Made by a program: the position numbers and the translations under genes. From Ctena decussata (taxonomy: Eukaryota > Mollusca > Bivalvia > Lucinida > Lucinidae): 64,000 nt of DNA. The notes beneath the pieces were generated by a model, which was not told the DNA's origin, did not search any database, and saw only the letters and a list, made by a program, of their open reading frames with translations. Where the stretch lies: positions 6,324,001 to 6,388,000 of the forward strand of contig OZ022511.1 of the NCBI GenBank assembly GCA_963989385.1. The letters are read 5' to 3'. Of the stretch, positions 48,101 to 57,969 are shown piece by piece. The first letter of the stretch is position 1, and each line of letters begins with the position of its first letter.

Positions 48101-51100
48101 TTTTTGCCTTACTTTATCTTGTTGCTTTTTTAGAAACTTTAGCCGCGCGTTTCACAGCAAATTATTTCCTGTAAGATTGTACCCCCCCCCCCCCCCCACA
48201 CACACACACACCATTTAAAAAGGAGCAATTTCTTTCCTATAGGAGTAAGTCCGTTTTGGAAGAGTTTCTACTCCCAGCGAAGCAAACTTGCAATCATATA
48301 AGTTTCTCCTCTTTAACAAAATGACACTGAGAATCATTAAGATATCCTTATATTGGCAACCACACTGCTCAAAATATTTAAAAGCGCTCTGCGTATAGTC
48401 TACATACGTTCATTTGCTACCTGTCTACATATACAGTCTCGTTCACACGACCAAAGTTTCTTTGGACGGACACATGGCGCCAAGTGTGTGCACCTATGGT
48501 TACGTACCGTTGAGCCACTTGGGGAACGTCGATAAGAGAATTGAACTGAACTGAACTGAACCAAAGATTCTTTGTCACAGAAACTGTAACAAAGAAAGTT
48601 TGCCAAACAGTTTGCTTTCACACGGAGCAAATTATTTTAAAGATAATATTTATTGCCATGATCACACGATCAAGCATTATTCGTCAAAGTTACCTGGACA
48701 AACAGACTTTGCCCATGTGAACGGCCAGCTATGCCACATTTTCTTTGTTAAATATAGTTTGTTTAAAATCAAACGCATTTGATTGTGAGCAAAGTTTTCT
48801 GTGTTCCTCTCCTTAGCTAGTTTCTTTATTACATAATGGCAAATTTTCTGTTCACACGGACAAATTTTATTTGTCAAATACACTTTACCATGTAACTTTG
48901 GCAATGAAAATGTGACATATTTTCATTCACACGAGCAAATTTTTCTGTACCAAACTCACTTTGTCCCAGAACGAAGTGTGAACGTAGCTTTAAACTCTTT
49001 GAACCATCAAAACTAATAAATAGTCTTAGCATCACTGTCTTCAAATAGACAGTTTGTTGGTTTTGATGATATTGGGCATTAATAGATATGAGCCGCGACA
49101 CGAGAAAACCAATAAAGTGGTTGGGCGCCAAGTGCAGACTCAGATCAGCCTGGGCATCCGCCCAGTCTGATCAGAGTCTTCACTGTCCGCATGAAGGTAG
49201 CTCAGTCCCTTAGCTATCCTTTAAGCTCTTAGCGAAGAGTCTGACCAGACTGGGCAGATACCCAGGCTGATCTGAGTCTGCGCAGGGCGCACAACCACAG
49301 TGTTGGTTTTCTCGTGTCGCGGCTCAATTATCTTTGAGTAGCCCAAGGTATATCTGGGTATTATTCTAGTTTATCCAAGCCATTATGCCATATCTTTGAG
49401 AAGCTCTAGGAATACCTGGGGCCGTATTCATAAAACGACTTAAGTGGTTGCTATGCTGTTGCTAAGGCTAAATTTCTTTGAAGGACAAAGGGATATATAT
49501 TTTGGAAATTTCTTTGAAGGAGATTCCCTACAACTATGAAATTTGGTCTGGAGGAACAGTCTTACCTACAACTATGAAATTTGCTCTGGAGGAACAGTCT
49601 TACAAAGACCGTTCCTCCAGACCAAATTTCATAGTTGTAGGGAATCTCCTTTATAAAAATTCAGCCTTAGCAACAGCATAGCAACGACTTAAGTCATTTT
49701 ATGAATACGGCCCCAGGGTATCTTGGAGTAGCTCAAGGAATACCTAGGTGCTGCTCGAGTTAGCCCAAGTATTTACGCCATATCTTCGATAAGCTCGAGG
49801 AACACCTGAGTATTACTCGAGTTTACCTTAGTAATTATGCCGTATCTTCGAGAAGCACGAGAAATACCTGAGTATTACTCGAGTTTACCTAAGTAATTAT
49901 GCCATCATCGAGAAGCTCGAGAAATACCTGAGTTTTACTCAAGTTTACATAAGTAATTATGCCATCATCGAGTTGCTCGAGAAATACCTGAGTATTACTC
50001 GAGTTTACCCAAGTAATTAGGCCATCATCGAGTAGCTCGAGAAATACATGGGTATTGCTCGACTTACCCTAAGTAATAATGCCAGAACTTCGAGTAGCTC
50101 GAGAAATACATGGGTATTGCTTGACTTACCCTAAGTAATAATGCCAGAGATTCGAGAAGCTCGAGAAATACGTGGGTATTGCTTGACTTACCCTAAGTAA
50201 TAATGCCAGAACTTCGAGTAGCTCGAGGTATACATGGGTATTGCTCGACCTACCCTAAGTAATAATGCCAGAATTTCGAGTAGCTCGAGGTATACATGGG
50301 TATTGCTCGACCTACCCTAAGTAATAATGCCAGAATTTCGAGTAGCTCGAGAAATACATGGGTATTGCTCGACTCACCCTAAGTAATAATGCCAGAACTT
50401 CGAGTAGCTCGAGAAATACTTGGGTATTGCTCGACTTACCCTAAGCGATAATGCCAGAACTTCGAGTTGCTCGAGAAATAGATGGGTATTGCTCGACTTA
50501 CCCTAAGTAATAATGCCAGAACTTTGAGTAGCTCGAGAAATACATGGGTATTGCTCGACTCAACCTAAATAATAATGCCAGAACTTTGAGTAACTCGAGA
50601 AATACATGGGTATTGCTCGACTTACCCTAAATAATAATGCCAGAACTTCGAGTAGCTCGAGAAATACTTGGGTATTGCTCGACTTTCCCTAAATAATAAT
50701 GCCAGTACTTTGAGTAGCTCGAGAAATACATGGGTATCGCTCGACTTACCCTAAGTAATAATGCCAGAACTTCGAGTAGCTCGAGAAATACATGGGTATC
50801 GCTCGACTTTCCCTAAATAATAATGCCAGAACTTCGAGTAACTCGAGAAATACATGGGTATTGCTCGACTTAACCTAAATAATAATGCCAGAACTTCGAG
50901 TAGCTCGAGAAATACTTGGGTATTGCTCGACTTACCCTAAATAATAATGCCAGAACTTTGAGTAGCTCGGGAAATACATGGGTATCGCTCAACTTTCCCT
51001 AAATAATAATGCCAGAACTTCGAGTAACTCGAGAAATACATGGGTATCGCTCGACTTACCCTAAATAATAATGCCAGAACTTCGAGTAGCTCGAGAAATA

Positions 51101-54100
51101 CATGTGTATCGCTCGACTAACCCTAAGTAATAATGCCAGAACTTCGAGTAGCTCGAGAACTACATGGGTATCGCTCGACTTACCCTAGGTAATAATGCCA
51201 GAACTTCGAGTAGCTCGAGAAATACATGGGTATTGCTCGACTTACCCTAGGTAATAATGCCAGAACTTCGAGTAGCTGGAGGAATACCTGGGTAATGCTC
51301 GACTTACCCTATGTAATAATGCCAGAACTTCGAGTAGCTCGAGAAATACATGGGTATCGCTCGACTTTCCCTAAATAATAATGCCAGAACTTCGAGTAAC
51401 TCGAGAAATACATGGGTATTGCTCGACTTAACCTAAATAATAATGCCAGAACTTCGAGTAGCTCGAGAAATACTTGGGTATTGCTCGACTTACCCTAAAT
51501 AATAATGCCAGAACTTTGAGTAGCTCGGGAAATACATGGGTATCGCTCAACTTTCCCTAAATAATAATGCCAGAACTTCGAGTAACTCGAGAAATACATG
51601 GGTATCGCTCGACTTACCCTAAATAATAATGCCAGAACTTTGAGTAGCACGAGAAATACATGGGTATTGCTTGACGTACCCTAAGTAATAATACCAGAAC
51701 TTCGAGTCGCTCGAGAAATACCTGGGTATTGCTTGACTTACCCTAAATAATAATGCCAGAACTTCGAGTAGCACGAGAAATACCTGGATATTGCTCGACG
51801 TACCCTAAGTAATAATACCAGAACTTCGAGTCGCTCGAGAAATACATGGGTATTGCTTGACTTACCCTAAATAATAATGCCAGAACTTTGAGTAGCACGA
51901 GAAATACCTGGATATTGCTCGACGTACCCTAAGTAATAATACCAGAACTTCGAGTAGCACGAGAAATACATGGGTATTGCTTGACTTACCCTTTAGTAAT
52001 AATACCAGAACTTCGAGTCGCTCGAGAAATACATGGGTATTGCTTGACTTACCCTAAATAATAATGCCAGAACTTTGAGTAGCACGAGAAATACCTGGAT
52101 ATTGCTCGACGTACCCTAAGTAATAATGCCAGAACTTCGAGTAGCACGAGAAATACCTGGATATTGCTCGACGTACCCTAAGTAATAATGCCAGAACTTC
52201 GAGTAGCTCGAGAAATACATGGGTATTGCTCGACTTACCCTAAATAATAATGCCAGAACATCGAGTAGCTCGAGAAATACCTGGATATTGCTTGACTTAC
52301 CCTTTAGTAATAATGCCAGAACATCGAGTAGCTCGAGAAATACATGGGTATTGCTCGACTTACCCTAAATAATAATGCCAGAACTTTGAGTAACTCGAGA
52401 AATACATGGGTATTGCTCGACTTACCCTAAATAATAATGCCAGAACATCGAGTAGCTCGAGAAATACCTGGATATTGCTTGACTTACCCTTTAGTAATAA
52501 TGCCAGAACTTCGAGTAGCTCGAGAAATACATGGGTGTTGCTCGACTTACCCTAAATAATAATGCCAGAACTTTGAGTAGCTCGAGAAATACCTGGATAT
52601 TGCTCGACTTACCCTATATGTAATAGTTATACCATGGTTTGTCCGCCTGTACGGGGAGATAATCCACGAGCTTTAGCGAGTGGATTATCTCCCGTATAGG
52701 TGGACAAATCATGGTTTAACTATTTTATACCACCTTTAACACTGTAGACCTTGATCACAGCGTAATATTTCCTGGTAAAGCCAGCGTTTTCTGGTAAGGG
52801 TGGTATAAAAGTAATTATACCATAGCATCGAGTACTCAAGAACCCCTGGTTATTGCTCGAATTCCCAAAAGAAATTATGCCATATCTTCGAGTACTCGAG
52901 GAATACCTGGTCATTTCTCGAGTTTACCGAAGCAATTATTCCGAACGTGTCTATAGAGACTTACGACATTTATATACACTGCTCCTTCAATATTTTGAGC
53001 AGTTTATTATCGCTGATGTCTCAATATACTTGCCAGAGCTACGTATGCAACCAGTCAAGTTCCAAGATGCTACCATCAGAGAAGATCCTTCAAACCCAGG
53101 CAGGCTGAAAATAGACAAAACGGGCAATTCACACGTTAACGAACTTCCTCCATTGGAAACAGAGTTTTTGGGTTCATTGACAAAAGATCTAACACAATGT
53201 AAGTAACTTACAATCGAGATGCAGTACACTGTAAAAAAATCTGTAGATTTTACGGTAGAATAACTGGAAACCGGCTGCCAGTCCATTTTTACGGGCGTTT
53301 GCCTGTAAGACATCGTTGGAAATCACGAAATGGAAGTTTTATGTTAATTTGGCGCACTCGAAAATAACTTTGTATTGTTGAAGGGCTATCTAACCAAAAC
53401 GACACCTGCTCTATTCTGTCCCACTCAGCTTGATGATTACCGCAATTTTTACGGGCGTCCGTAAAAATAACAGTAAAAGGACTGGCAGCTGGTTGCCAGT
53501 TATTTTACCGTAAAATCTACCTTTTTTTTGCAGTGTAGCAGCTTATGCTGTCATTGTTAAGTCAAAACTACGTGGGAGCATTAAAGTCTCCATAGTCCTA
53601 TCAAAGGTAAAAACCGTCAAATTACAAATCATTATGAAACCTGTACAGCCTTCAGAATTGATGAAATTATGTTGGTTGATGTGCTTTTGTTGTAGCATAT
53701 AACTGTCAAAAAAGAAGGAACAAGGTATTTTGAAAAAATTGTCTCTCCGTAAAAACACGGGTTTCGTCTCTGGTTCCCCGTTAAGCAATGCAATAATGCA
53801 ACAGCGGCAAAATCAATGGGATCCTTGCCTAATTCTTTTTGTACATTGCATTTTTATCACCTGCTAAAACGCATGTACCTTATATTTTTACCGCTTGTAC
53901 GTTGTATTTTCATCATGAAATAAAGCTTGTGAAATCGAAAGTAAGTCATTTTGGTTGGCAACTAAAATGACCTAGTTATTTTTTCAAATCTATTTTATGG
54001 TAAACTCAAGGACGTTTTGATTTTTCAAAGCCGGCCAATCACGAAAATAATCAATGGCGAAACTGTAGCGAGAAGTTTGCAGCGATACCTCACGATAAAA

Positions 54101-57100
54101 TATTTCATGCTGATAGAGCAATGGGGCCTTTAAATATGCCACGACACGAGAAAACCAACAAAGTGGTTGTGCGCCCAGTGCAGACCCAGACCAGCCTGGG
54201 CATACGCTCAGTCTGGTCAGAGTCTTTACTAAGCGCTTAAAGGGTAGCTAGGGGTTTCAGCTACCATCATGCGGACAGCGAAGACTTTGATCTGTCTGGG
54301 CGGATGCCCAGGCTGATCTGAGTTTGCACTGGGCGCACAACCACTTTGTTGGTTTTCTCGTGTCGCGGCTCAAAGACATATAAGTATATACATTAGAAAT
54401 GATACCTCGATTACGTCAAATTGTGATAGGTTTCAGTATTTTTTTTTACTGTTTTGGGAATGGTGCCGGTTCCCACGGTATTGTGAAATCTAGAGTCCTA
54501 TACTCCTAAAATTTGGAATTTCAGAAACACCTTTATCTAGCCTCAAGTGGTGGGATAGGGGACATGATACTGAATATATAATAATGACATTCAATTATAG
54601 CTATATATCTGCCGGTTCTCTTGGCAAGCAAGTACAATTATTCTTCATGCAATAGGGATCTTTTTAACTTGCAGTTGGGAAAAAAGATACTTGTTTGAAA
54701 TGGGGCTGGTGCCTTTTATGGGCACCAATTATTTAGAGAAAACATCACTGGATTTACATGTTTCACTCATTTGCTGCAAAAGAGAAGTGATCGGGTAATT
54801 CACTTACTCGGCAATTAAACCACTATAATTTACAGCACGCCTGTACGTATAACCTTCTTAAAATTCGAAATATTGCAAAGTAAGTTGTCATTATAAATCA
54901 GTAATAAAAGCTGTGCTTCCGTTGCGGTTATTATTGTTTGGTCTATTCGCTATGTCTGTGGTCTTCGCGCATTGTGGTCATGATCTCCTGTATAGCTGCC
55001 CACCTGTAAAACCTGTCCTCCCAAGCCCAAGTAATCTATCATTGACTGTTCCTAGGCGGCGCCTCTGTTGTGGTTTACTAGTCGGCTTTTCATTAAATTT
55101 GAGCCACGACGCGACAAAACCAACAATGTTGTTGTGCGCCCAGCAATTACTGCGACCAGCCTCGGCATCCGCCCAGTTCGACCAGACTCTTCGTTAAATG
55201 CTCAAAGGGTAGATAAGGGTCTAAGCTACCTCCATGCGGGCACGAAGACTTAAAACAGGAAAGGAGTTAGGTCATGAGGGGCAGGCTTTGCAGGAATTTG
55301 TGAAGCAAGAGACTGAGAGGGCAGAAAGGCACGCGGTAAGGAAACTTGAGAAGGAGAAGATCGCGACGGAGAAAGAAAAGATTGCGCAGGCCGAAACAAG
55401 ATATAGAAAATAGAGTTAGCTAGGATCGCGGCGGAGAAAGAAAAGATTGCGCAGGCCGAAAAAGATAGGGAAATTGAATTGGCTAGGATCGCAGACTGGG
55501 CGGATGCCCAGGCTGATCTGAGGCTGCAATGGGCGCACAAACACATTGTTGGTTTTGTCGTTTCGCGGCTCATGACCTGTCGTACATTATTAACAACAAG
55601 TTCTTTCAGTGCATTTCACAGAGCCCGAGAATATTCCAGTGGTTACCTATCTATTTCATGAGTTAGCGCTTGAAGTTTCCCTGCTTGCTCCAGAGTCCTC
55701 AAATTCCGGGTTCTACTGAGATTTGTTCCTTCCCTCTTACTTTTTGGAAGTTTGTCACACCAGGTCACACTTATCACCTACATCCTGGCAACCAGCGGTT
55801 GTTGCGGTCATTGTTAACCGAATTGCATGGAAACTATGGCTCTGGTGTTTTGGGCAGGATATGGAAATTAATTATGTATGTTCTTCATCGGTATGCACCG
55901 AGCTAATTTTTTTTTTTTGTTTCTTCAGTATTTACCAACAATAGAAATGAGAGGCTTCATCAGCCGCAAAACACCGAAACAGACCCAAGCCGACCAATTA
56001 ATGGCGGTTCTGTCCCTGCTACGAATTTTCAAGACGTCAATTTAGGGCATGAAATCAATGGCGGAATTGTTCCTGTTACAAATTTGCGAGAGCAAAAACC
56101 AGGTCAACCAATCACTGACGGAATGGTTCCCAAAACGAATCTGCAAGATATGAATATAAACCAGCGACTGGATGGTGGAGATGTTTCTGGTGGAAATGTA
56201 AGAAACAGAGAACCAGTTCAAACAATTCATAACAAAATTGTTCCAGTAACAAATCTGAGAGATGTTCAACTTAAAGATATTGGAGACAATCAAACAGAAG
56301 CTATTGAAACGAAAGAACCATCTGCCAGCACTGGATCTGTACCATTAAGGGAGTATCAAGGTATGCTGTTACCCCAAGAAGATCCACCTATGTTTGTTGT
56401 TGCGTGACGAGGTACAATACGGCATGTGCAAAAAGGAAAGTCCAAGATCAGCATACGCAGTGCGCAGGCTGATCAGTCTTCTCTTTTTGCATAAACCTTT
56501 TGAAGCTAGAACGTGAAGACTCAGGTTGGTCTGTATAACTGGGCAGGCTTATTTGAGTATTTACAGAACGCACATGAATTAAGGTCCTTGTTAACGCGAC
56601 ACCAATCATGATTTAAATTGGGAATATTTGCGTCAGTTTCTTTTTTTTTCGCGAAGGCCTTTGTGGTTATGGTTTGCAGAAATAAAGCTGTCACGAAATA
56701 CTTACAGTCTTTATAATCAAAAGAATCATCATGAATTCAAAACTTCACAAAAATCCTTTTAGCATTCATTTGGAAAATTAAAATCTAAAAAAGTTCCTTC
56801 AAGAGCAGAGAATACATACAGAAGTAGTAACATGGGCCAGACTACGTAGTTTCGGCTAATAAAGCCTCGTCAGTGACCCTGACAATATCTGGTGACGAAA
56901 CCAGAAAAAAAAAAGAAAAAAAAGCATACTGTAATTTCTTAATTTTAATTGGGCAGTCGATTCAAAGACTGATTAGTTTCAAAAGGATCCAAATAATATA
57001 AAAGACGATGATAAGTACCCGTGGAAATTATCCAGCTTGCAGCAGATAGTTGGAGCGAACCAGGGAACAAACATAAAGATTATAGCGTCATATCGTGTCT

Positions 57101-57917
57101 AGTTACGAAACTGTCCGAGCACAGATGCATTTAATGCTTATAGTAGTTCATAGGTGTTTCTTAACATTCCATAGTTTTACGTCATCAGATTTTTTGTCGG
57201 CTATCATCGCCACCGAAACTACGTAGTCTTGCCCATGTTCCTACTTCTGTATTCTCTGCTCTTGAAGGAACTTTTTAAGATTTTTATTTATCCATTGATG
57301 ACGAATGTCTATCTAGCTTTTTGCACAGATCTTTTTCCAATGTAATGAGCCGTTTGATTTATTTTCACTGACATCTTTAAACAAGCCAATATTTCCGACA
57401 AACAGTGTAGACTCTGATCAGACGCCACAAATGTGGCGTCTGGACTGGATTTACACTCTTTGTCAATGACCGTTATGTCGGTCTCTAGACTTGAGTGGAT
57501 CAAGAGAGTAGTATTTTCTGTTTAAACGTTTCTGTCATATTGCTCTGAAGAAAACATTATTTTATAACTTTCCCAGAATTATCAAGTTACCGTAGCAGAG
57601 GAAGGGGAAGCAGACCGACAAATCGTCGTCAGAATGATGCCGCTAGAAATAACCAATGGTCAAACATCAACCATAACCGCCACGCCCAGGCTGACAGATG
57701 GACCAGCAGTGACAGGCACCCAATCAGGGCAGTTGACGGGTCAACACACCACAGATTAAGAACGCCAATGATCAGTAACAGTAAATGGAGCCAGTTTCCA
57801 AGTCACCATAATCGGCATGATATGATTTCAAAGAAATATTTTCCACAAAATATAAGACAGAAGGCCTACATACAAAAGCCTTTTCTAGGGCCACACAGAC
57901 ACTATTTGTTTGGATGA
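45118..57917 (+). CDS. Secreted, cysteine-free protein with five 19-residue repeats (four coding exons)
   Basis: The coding sequence joins 45118-45181, 53037-53198, 55929-56360 and 57577-57917: 999 nt, 332 residues plus stop. All three introns are GT-AG and phase 1, and the frame is unbroken across every junction. Residues 1-21 (MRKVFITTVSCMLAINYLTA Q) form a signal peptide. Residues 99-193 are five tandem 19-mers with the core N-G-G-x-V-P-x-T-N-L-x-D: INGGSVPATNFQDVNLGHE, INGGIVPVTNLREQKPGQP, ITDGMVPKTNLQDMNINQR, a diverged fourth, and IHNKIVPVTNLRDVQLKDI. The last 112 residues hold 16 Arg, 10 His and 5 Lys against 5 Asp. No cysteine occurs after the signal peptide. I do not recognise the family. 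A disordered extracellular matrix, mucus or shell-matrix role is only an inference. Extra exons inside the long introns cannot be excluded. Confidence 0.78.
45405..45520. mobile_element. Palindrome with poly-C and poly-G ends
   Basis: CTTTCCCCCCCCGTGCCTCAG at 45412 pairs with CTGAGGCACGGGGGGGGGG ending at 45515, and AGCCACTTTGCATGTATG lies between. It is a short version of the homopolymer-ended palindromes at 28.1 and 58.1 kb. A following GTGGGTGGGGTACTT resembles their subterminal GGTGGGGTAA. Confidence 0.65.
45915..46155. repeat. Tandem repeat of TTATAACATTTTGCG
   Basis: Seven or more copies of the 15-mer TTATAACATTTTGCG, or close variants, are spaced irregularly with GTTTTATTAGTT and CGACTCGACGCC spacers. 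Confidence 0.8.
46421..46651. mobile_element. Palindromic MITE, family A
   Basis: TGAGCCTCGACACGACAAAA to CTCGTGTCGCTGTTCA, with inner GATGCCCAGGCTGATCTGAG. Confidence 0.85.
46660..49088. repeat. Direct tandem duplication of ~1.2 kb
   Basis: 46660-47837 and 47850-49088 align along their length: GACTTGGCACAGTTCC with GACTTGGTACATTTCC, the two C-runs at 46948 and 48182, repeat I, GTTTGTTGGTTTTGATGATA. Each copy also holds many short TTCACACGAGCAAA-type repeats (47390-47720, 48660-48975) and two repeat E palindromes. The copies differ by small indels. Confidence 0.88.
49089..49326. mobile_element. Palindromic MITE, family A, at the edge of the second duplicate
   Basis: In the first copy AATAGATATTTTTGAGTAGCCC is uninterrupted (47815-47835). 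In the second the MITE sits between AATAGATA and TTATCTTTGAGTAGCCC, so it inserted after the duplication. Confidence 0.85.
49430..49714. mobile_element. Palindromic MITE, family B, inside the 62-bp array
   Basis: GGGGCCGTATTCATAAAACG to ATGAATACGGCCCC, inserted within a unit between GGAATACCT and GGGTATCTTGGAGTAG. Its own left arm contains a ~60-bp partial duplication (TCCCTACAACTATGAAATTT twice). Confidence 0.85.
52624..52815. mobile_element. Palindromic insertion in the 62-bp array
   Basis: ATAGTTATACCATGGTTTGT and ACAAATCATGGTTTAACTAT flank GGGGAGATAATCCACGAGC / TGGATTATCTCCCGTA. A second inverted pair, TTTATACCACC / GGTGGTATAAAA, lies outside it at 52731-52811. Confidence 0.7.
53037..53198 (+). 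CDS. Exon 2 of the repeat-protein gene
   Basis: The acceptor is TATACTTGCCAG and the donor GTAAGT. It encodes residues 23-75 between split codons, starting LRMQPVKFQDATIREDPSNP. An alternative in-frame acceptor at 52957-52958 would add 26 residues, but its pyrimidine tract is poor. Confidence 0.7.
53227..53535. mobile_element. MITE with CACTGYAAAAAA ends and TA target
   Basis: CACTGTAAAAAAATCTGTAG and, complemented, CACTGCAAAAAAAAGGTAGA, flanked by TA (53225-53226, 53536-53537). Both arms share GATTTTACGGTA, CTGCCAGTCC and TTTTTACGG segments. It lies 28 bp inside intron 2. Confidence 0.85.
53536..54135. other. Intron 2 sequence, no feature assigned
   Basis: It includes a copy of the small repeat TCTCCATAGTCCTATCAAAG (53588), otherwise nothing supported. 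Confidence 0.4.
54136..54372. mobile_element. Palindromic MITE, family A
   Basis: TGCCACGACACGAGAAAACC to CTCGTGTCGCGGCTCA, with a full set of inner inverted motifs. Confidence 0.88.
55100..55572. mobile_element. Family A MITE carrying a foreign coding fragment
   Basis: The left arm, TGAGCCACGACGCGACAAAA ... CATGCGGGCACGAAGACT, ends at 55250. The right arm resumes at GACTGGGCGGATGCCCAGG and ends TTTCGCGGCTCA. The 241 bp between them are absent from the other five copies. Confidence 0.85.
55251..55491 (+). pseudogene. Coiled-coil, Gag-like fragment captured inside a MITE
   Basis: In frame with the left arm it reads RRLKTGKELGHEGQALQEFV, KQETERAERHAVRKLEKEKI and ATEKEKIAQAETRYRK, then a stop at 55411. 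A second piece, in another frame, repeats AEKEKIAQAEKDREIELARI. The LG-x-x-G-x-x-L-x-x-F-V...E-rich helix resembles the N-terminal coiled coil of LTR-retrotransposon Gag-type proteins in invertebrates. This rests on resemblance only. A host coiled-coil gene is the alternative source. Confidence 0.5.
55929..56360 (+). CDS. Exon 3, encoding the five 19-residue repeats
   Basis: The acceptor is TTTTTGTTTCTTCAG with a long T-run, the donor GTATGC. It encodes residues 77-219. All five repeats are in this exon, so they arose by DNA duplication within an exon, not by exon duplication. The end is Ser/Thr/Glu-rich (ETKEPSASTGSVPLREYQ). Confidence 0.82.
56418..56590. mobile_element. Decayed family A/F MITE in intron 3
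   Basis: Keeps GATCAGCATACGCAGTGCGC, AGGCTGATCAG and GGCAGGCTTATTTGAG motifs. Confidence 0.4.
56780..57297. mobile_element. Terminal-inverted-repeat element in intron 3
   Basis: AAAAGTTCCTTCAAGAGCAG, AGAATACATACAGAAGTAG and GACTACGTAGTTTCGG at 56808-56865 have complements at 57217-57282. The arms are about 75-90 bp and the element about 0.5 kb. The ends are not fixed. Confidence 0.75.
57404..57470. mobile_element. Short palindrome, family F
   Basis: AACAGTGTAGACTCTGATCAGACGCCACA / TGTGGCGTC ... TTTACACTCTTTGTC. Confidence 0.65.
57577..57917 (+). CDS. Exon 4, basic C-terminal region and stop
   Basis: The acceptor is TTTATAACTTTCCCAG. It encodes residues 221-332: LSSYRSRGRGSRPTNRRQND at the start and KPFLGPHRHYLFG before TGA at 57915. 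The 3' UTR follows. Confidence 0.8.
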
Positions 57918-57959
57918 TGATGGTCTATGCACTGATTGTTAGTTGTTGAAGGTGCTGTC

Positions 57960-57969
57960 AATAAATAAA
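57960..57969 (+). terminator. Polyadenylation signal, two overlapping AATAAA
   Basis: AATAAATAAA lies 43 nt after the stop codon of the repeat-protein gene and gives a short 3' UTR. Confidence 0.75.

Larger units (their letters stand above)
49340..52945. repeat. Satellite-like array of 62-bp units
   Basis: The regular part is 50050-52620, about 42 units. The unit includes GCCAGAACTTCGAGTAGCTC, GAGAAATACATGGGTATTGC and TCGACTTACCCTAAATAATA. More diverged units extend to both edges (from 49340, and 52820-52945). TCGAGTAGCTCGAG is a short palindrome in every unit. Runs of identical variants (for example pairs at 50820-51060 and 51360-51620) show block duplication. The array is in intron 1 of the secreted-protein gene. 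Confidence 0.93.
45182..53036 (+). other. Intron 1 (7.9 kb)
   Basis: It contains a poly-C palindrome, a 15-25-bp tandem repeat, a family A MITE, a 1.2-kb tandem duplication and the 62-bp satellite, which reaches to about 100 bp from the acceptor TATACTTGCCAG. Confidence 0.65.

Noticed and set aside
50050..52620. CRISPR-like array of regular repeats
   Set aside because: There are no unique spacers. The whole 62-bp unit repeats with shared substitutions, in the intron of an animal gene.
52853..53206. 117-codon frame taken as one exon from 52853
   Set aside because: Its first third is decayed 62-bp satellite. The acceptor at 53037 fits the phase of exon 1, so only 53037-53198 is called coding.
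55250..55573. 107-codon minus-strand frame across the MITE insert
   Set aside because: It is the reverse of the Gag-like coiled-coil fragment plus MITE arm. The plus-strand reading is the one with protein-like composition.
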